Positions 13,383 to 14,637 of a stretch of 14,637 nucleotides of DNA are shown piece after piece. The notes under the pieces are model-generated. The model worked only from the letters and a program-made list of their open reading frames with translations, ran no database searches and had not been told where the DNA came from. The DNA is taken from contig JAPFFX010000177.1 of NCBI GenBank assembly GCA_026645375.1, forward strand, positions 1 through 14,637, in the 5' to 3' direction. The translations under genes were made by a program, and so were the position numbers. Source of the DNA: Citricoccus sp. WCRC_4 (GTDB lineage Bacteria > Actinomycetota > Actinomycetes > Actinomycetales > Micrococcaceae). How positions within the stretch are numbered: position 1 is the stretch's first letter; the number at the start of each line of letters is the position of its first letter.

Positions 13383-14601
13383 GGGTGCCTCCAAACCGGT
13401 CGGCCCCGTTGGAGGTTCCGAGGTCTCCCGGGTGAGTGAGCGTGGCCTCCGGCAGGCCGCCGTCGAGATACCCCGCCACGGCCCAGCCGAGCCCGGCGAG
13501 GTGGCGGGCGGCGGTGGCGCTGCGCGGGCCGGCAGCGCAGAAGGGCAGCAGTGGGCGGTCAGGACCGGACCCGGCGAGCGGGTGGTCGGCGGGCAACGGA
13601 TCCTCCGGCCCGCGGTCCAGGCGCAACACCCGGTCCAGGGGCAGCAGGACGGCGCCATCCGGCCCGGGGCGCTCGGCACTCTCCTCGGGACGGCGGACAT
13701 CCAGCCACATCGCCTGCGCGGGCGCGTCCCCCGGGGTGATCGCTCCGGGCGCCGATCGACCGACGGCCGAAGGACCGGGGACGCCCGGCCCCTCGCCCTC
13801 GGCGCCCGAGGGTGATCCGGGCATCGCCTGCGGGATGGGCGCGGCCGCCGTCGGGACCGCGCTCGCGGACAGCGGGATCTCGGTGGTCGTGCCGGCGAGG
13901 CCGTCCACGAGCAGCATCCTGCCCACCAGTGGGCGGCCGGTGCCCAGGATCAGCTTGATGGCCTCCAGGGCCAGGAAGGAACCGGTGATCCCGACCACGG
14001 CGCCCAGCACCCCGGCCTCGGCGCACCCGGGGGAGGCGTGTGTGGCGGCGTTGTCCGGGAACACGTCGGTCAGCACCACCGGGGACAGCCCGGAGCCGGC
14101 CGGCGGAGCGGACCAGAACACGGTGACCTGGGAGGTCCACTGGAACAGCGCGCCGAAGACGACGGGCAGTCCCAGTTCGACGGCCGCGCGGTGGACGACG
14201 AACCGGGTCTGGAACGAGTCGCTGCCGTCGATGATCACGTCGGCCGCTCCCAGTAAGCGGGTCGCGTTGGCGTCCGTGAGGCGCACGGCGTGCGGGACCA
14301 CGGTGGTCTCGGGGGAGAGGCGGGCCGCGACCGCCACCGCCCCATCGGTCTTCAGTCCACCGAGGGTGTCCACCCCGTGCAGGGTCTGCCGGTTGAGGTT
14401 GCTGAGTTCCACGCGGTCGTCGTCGATGACGTGCAGGGTACCCACGCCGGCGGCGGCGAGGTACTGGATGACCGGCGAGCCCAGGCCGCCGGCACCGACC
14501 ACCGCCACCGAGGCACCGGTCAGCAGCTGCTGCCCGGAGTCCCCGACCTGCGGCAGGGTCCGCTGGCGCAGGGTGCGTTCATACGGCTGTGCGCTGGACA
14601 T
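13375..14601 (-). CDS. moeB: MoaD-activating E1-like adenylyltransferase with rhodanese domain (MoeB/MoeZ type)
   Basis: This 408-residue protein adenylates the MoaD C terminus so it can receive sulfur. The E1-like domain (about 1-245) shows VGAGGLGSPVIQYLAAAGVG (35-54), DDDRVELSNLNRQ (60-72), IDGSDSFQTRFVVH (124-137) and SPGCAEAGVLG with the conserved cysteine C193. A Pro/Gly/Ala linker (246-295) leads to a rhodanese-like domain (297-385) with active-site cysteine C355 in LPFCAAGPRSATAARHL. These are the only two cysteines, so both CxxC zinc pairs of E. coli MoeB are absent. The fused rhodanese suggests the protein also delivers the sulfur, as in MoeZ. ATG at 14601; a -10-like TAGGGT ends 6 bases before it, so the mRNA may be leaderless. 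First gene of the minus-strand operon. Confidence 0.92.
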   Translation of the reverse strand: MSSAQPYERTLRQRTLPQVGDSGQQLLTGASVAVVGAGGLGSPVIQYLAAAGVGTLHVIDDDRVELSNLNRQTLHGVDTLGGLKTDGAVAVAARLSPETTVVPHAVRLTDANATRLLGAADVIIDGSDSFQTRFVVHRAAVELGLPVVFGALFQWTSQVTVFWSAPPAGSGLSPVVLTDVFPDNAATHASPGCAEAGVLGAVVGITGSFLALEAIKLILGTGRPLVGRMLLVDGLAGTTTEIPLSASAVPTAAAPIPQAMPGSPSGAEGEGPGVPGPSAVGRSAPGAITPGDAPAQAMWLDVRRPEESAERPGPDGAVLLPLDRVLRLDRGPEDPLPADHPLAGSGPDRPLLPFCAAGPRSATAARHLAGLGWAVAGYLDGGLPEATLTHPGDLGTSNGADRFGGTRG

Positions 14602-14607
14602 GCTCCC

Positions 14608-14613
14608 ACCCTA
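14608..14613 (-). promoter_or_regulatory. -10 box, probable leaderless promoter of moeB-moeA-moaC-mobA-moaD
   Basis: On the minus strand TAGGGT (TANNNT) ends 6 bases before the moeB ATG, the normal distance to +1. A TTGCCG lies 14 bases further upstream, a shorter spacer than usual. A GGGAG directly before the ATG is too close to act as a normal ribosome site. Confidence 0.45.
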
Positions 14614-14637
14614 GTCCGGTGCGTCCCCGGCAACCCG

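Noticed and set aside
12090..13439. A 449-codon plus-strand frame opposite moeA
   Set aside because: It is the antisense of a complete MoeA with all motifs; the product is low-complexity Arg/Gly/His and has no supported start.

Overview
The window is very GC-rich, with nearly every third codon position G or C. It has dense overlapping genes, GTG starts, TANNNT-type -10 boxes and actinobacterial families: a group II truncated globin of the GlbO type, EttA, and a molybdenum cofactor set with an NTP-transferase/DUF6457 fusion. I read it as a chromosome segment of an actinobacterium, most likely Micrococcales/Micrococcaceae. Genus is not decidable from the sequence alone. No rRNA, tRNA, insertion sequence, CRISPR array or phage gene was seen, and no stretch above about 115 bases lacks a gene.

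Left part (1-5919). The 3' end of ettA (+) runs into a perfect 16-bp hairpin that also ends a leftward gene set. That set (4068 to 832, minus strand) encodes three enzymes: an N-formylglutamate amidohydrolase-like protein, a DUF1704/QEGLA-motif zinc carboxypeptidase-like protein whose start overlaps the first gene by 4 bases (ATGA), and a glutathione-synthetase-like ATP-grasp ligase. Upstream on the same strand is an acyl-CoA thioesterase II (tesB-like). A conserved-looking protein of unknown function is divergent from it. The three-enzyme set is the best candidate for an undescribed system: it pairs an amide-forming ligase fold with two amide-hydrolysing folds. This resembles, at the level of folds, tubulin tyrosination (ATP-grasp TTL) and detyrosination (MATCAP, a DUF1704 relative) in eukaryotes.

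Middle (5932-6978, minus). One reading frame fuses an OsmC-like thiol peroxidase domain to a complete group II truncated haemoglobin (trHbO), joined by a Pro/Ala/Thr/Gly-rich linker. It probably begins on a leaderless mRNA at a GTG codon.

Right part (7075-14601). This is a molybdenum cofactor cluster in two facing operons. On the plus strand lie mogA-moaE-moaA. On the minus strand lie moeB(-rhodanese)-moeA-moaC-mobA(-DUF6457)-moaD. All junctions overlap or nearly touch, which points to translational coupling. Together they cover the pathway: GTP to cPMP (MoaA, MoaC), sulfur insertion (MoaD, MoaE, recharged by MoeB), adenylation (MogA), molybdate insertion (MoeA) and nucleotide attachment (MobA). 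A short-chain dehydrogenase sits between the two operons, and its 3' end overlaps moaD by 58 bases on the opposite strand. No molybdate transporter or molybdoenzyme gene is in view.
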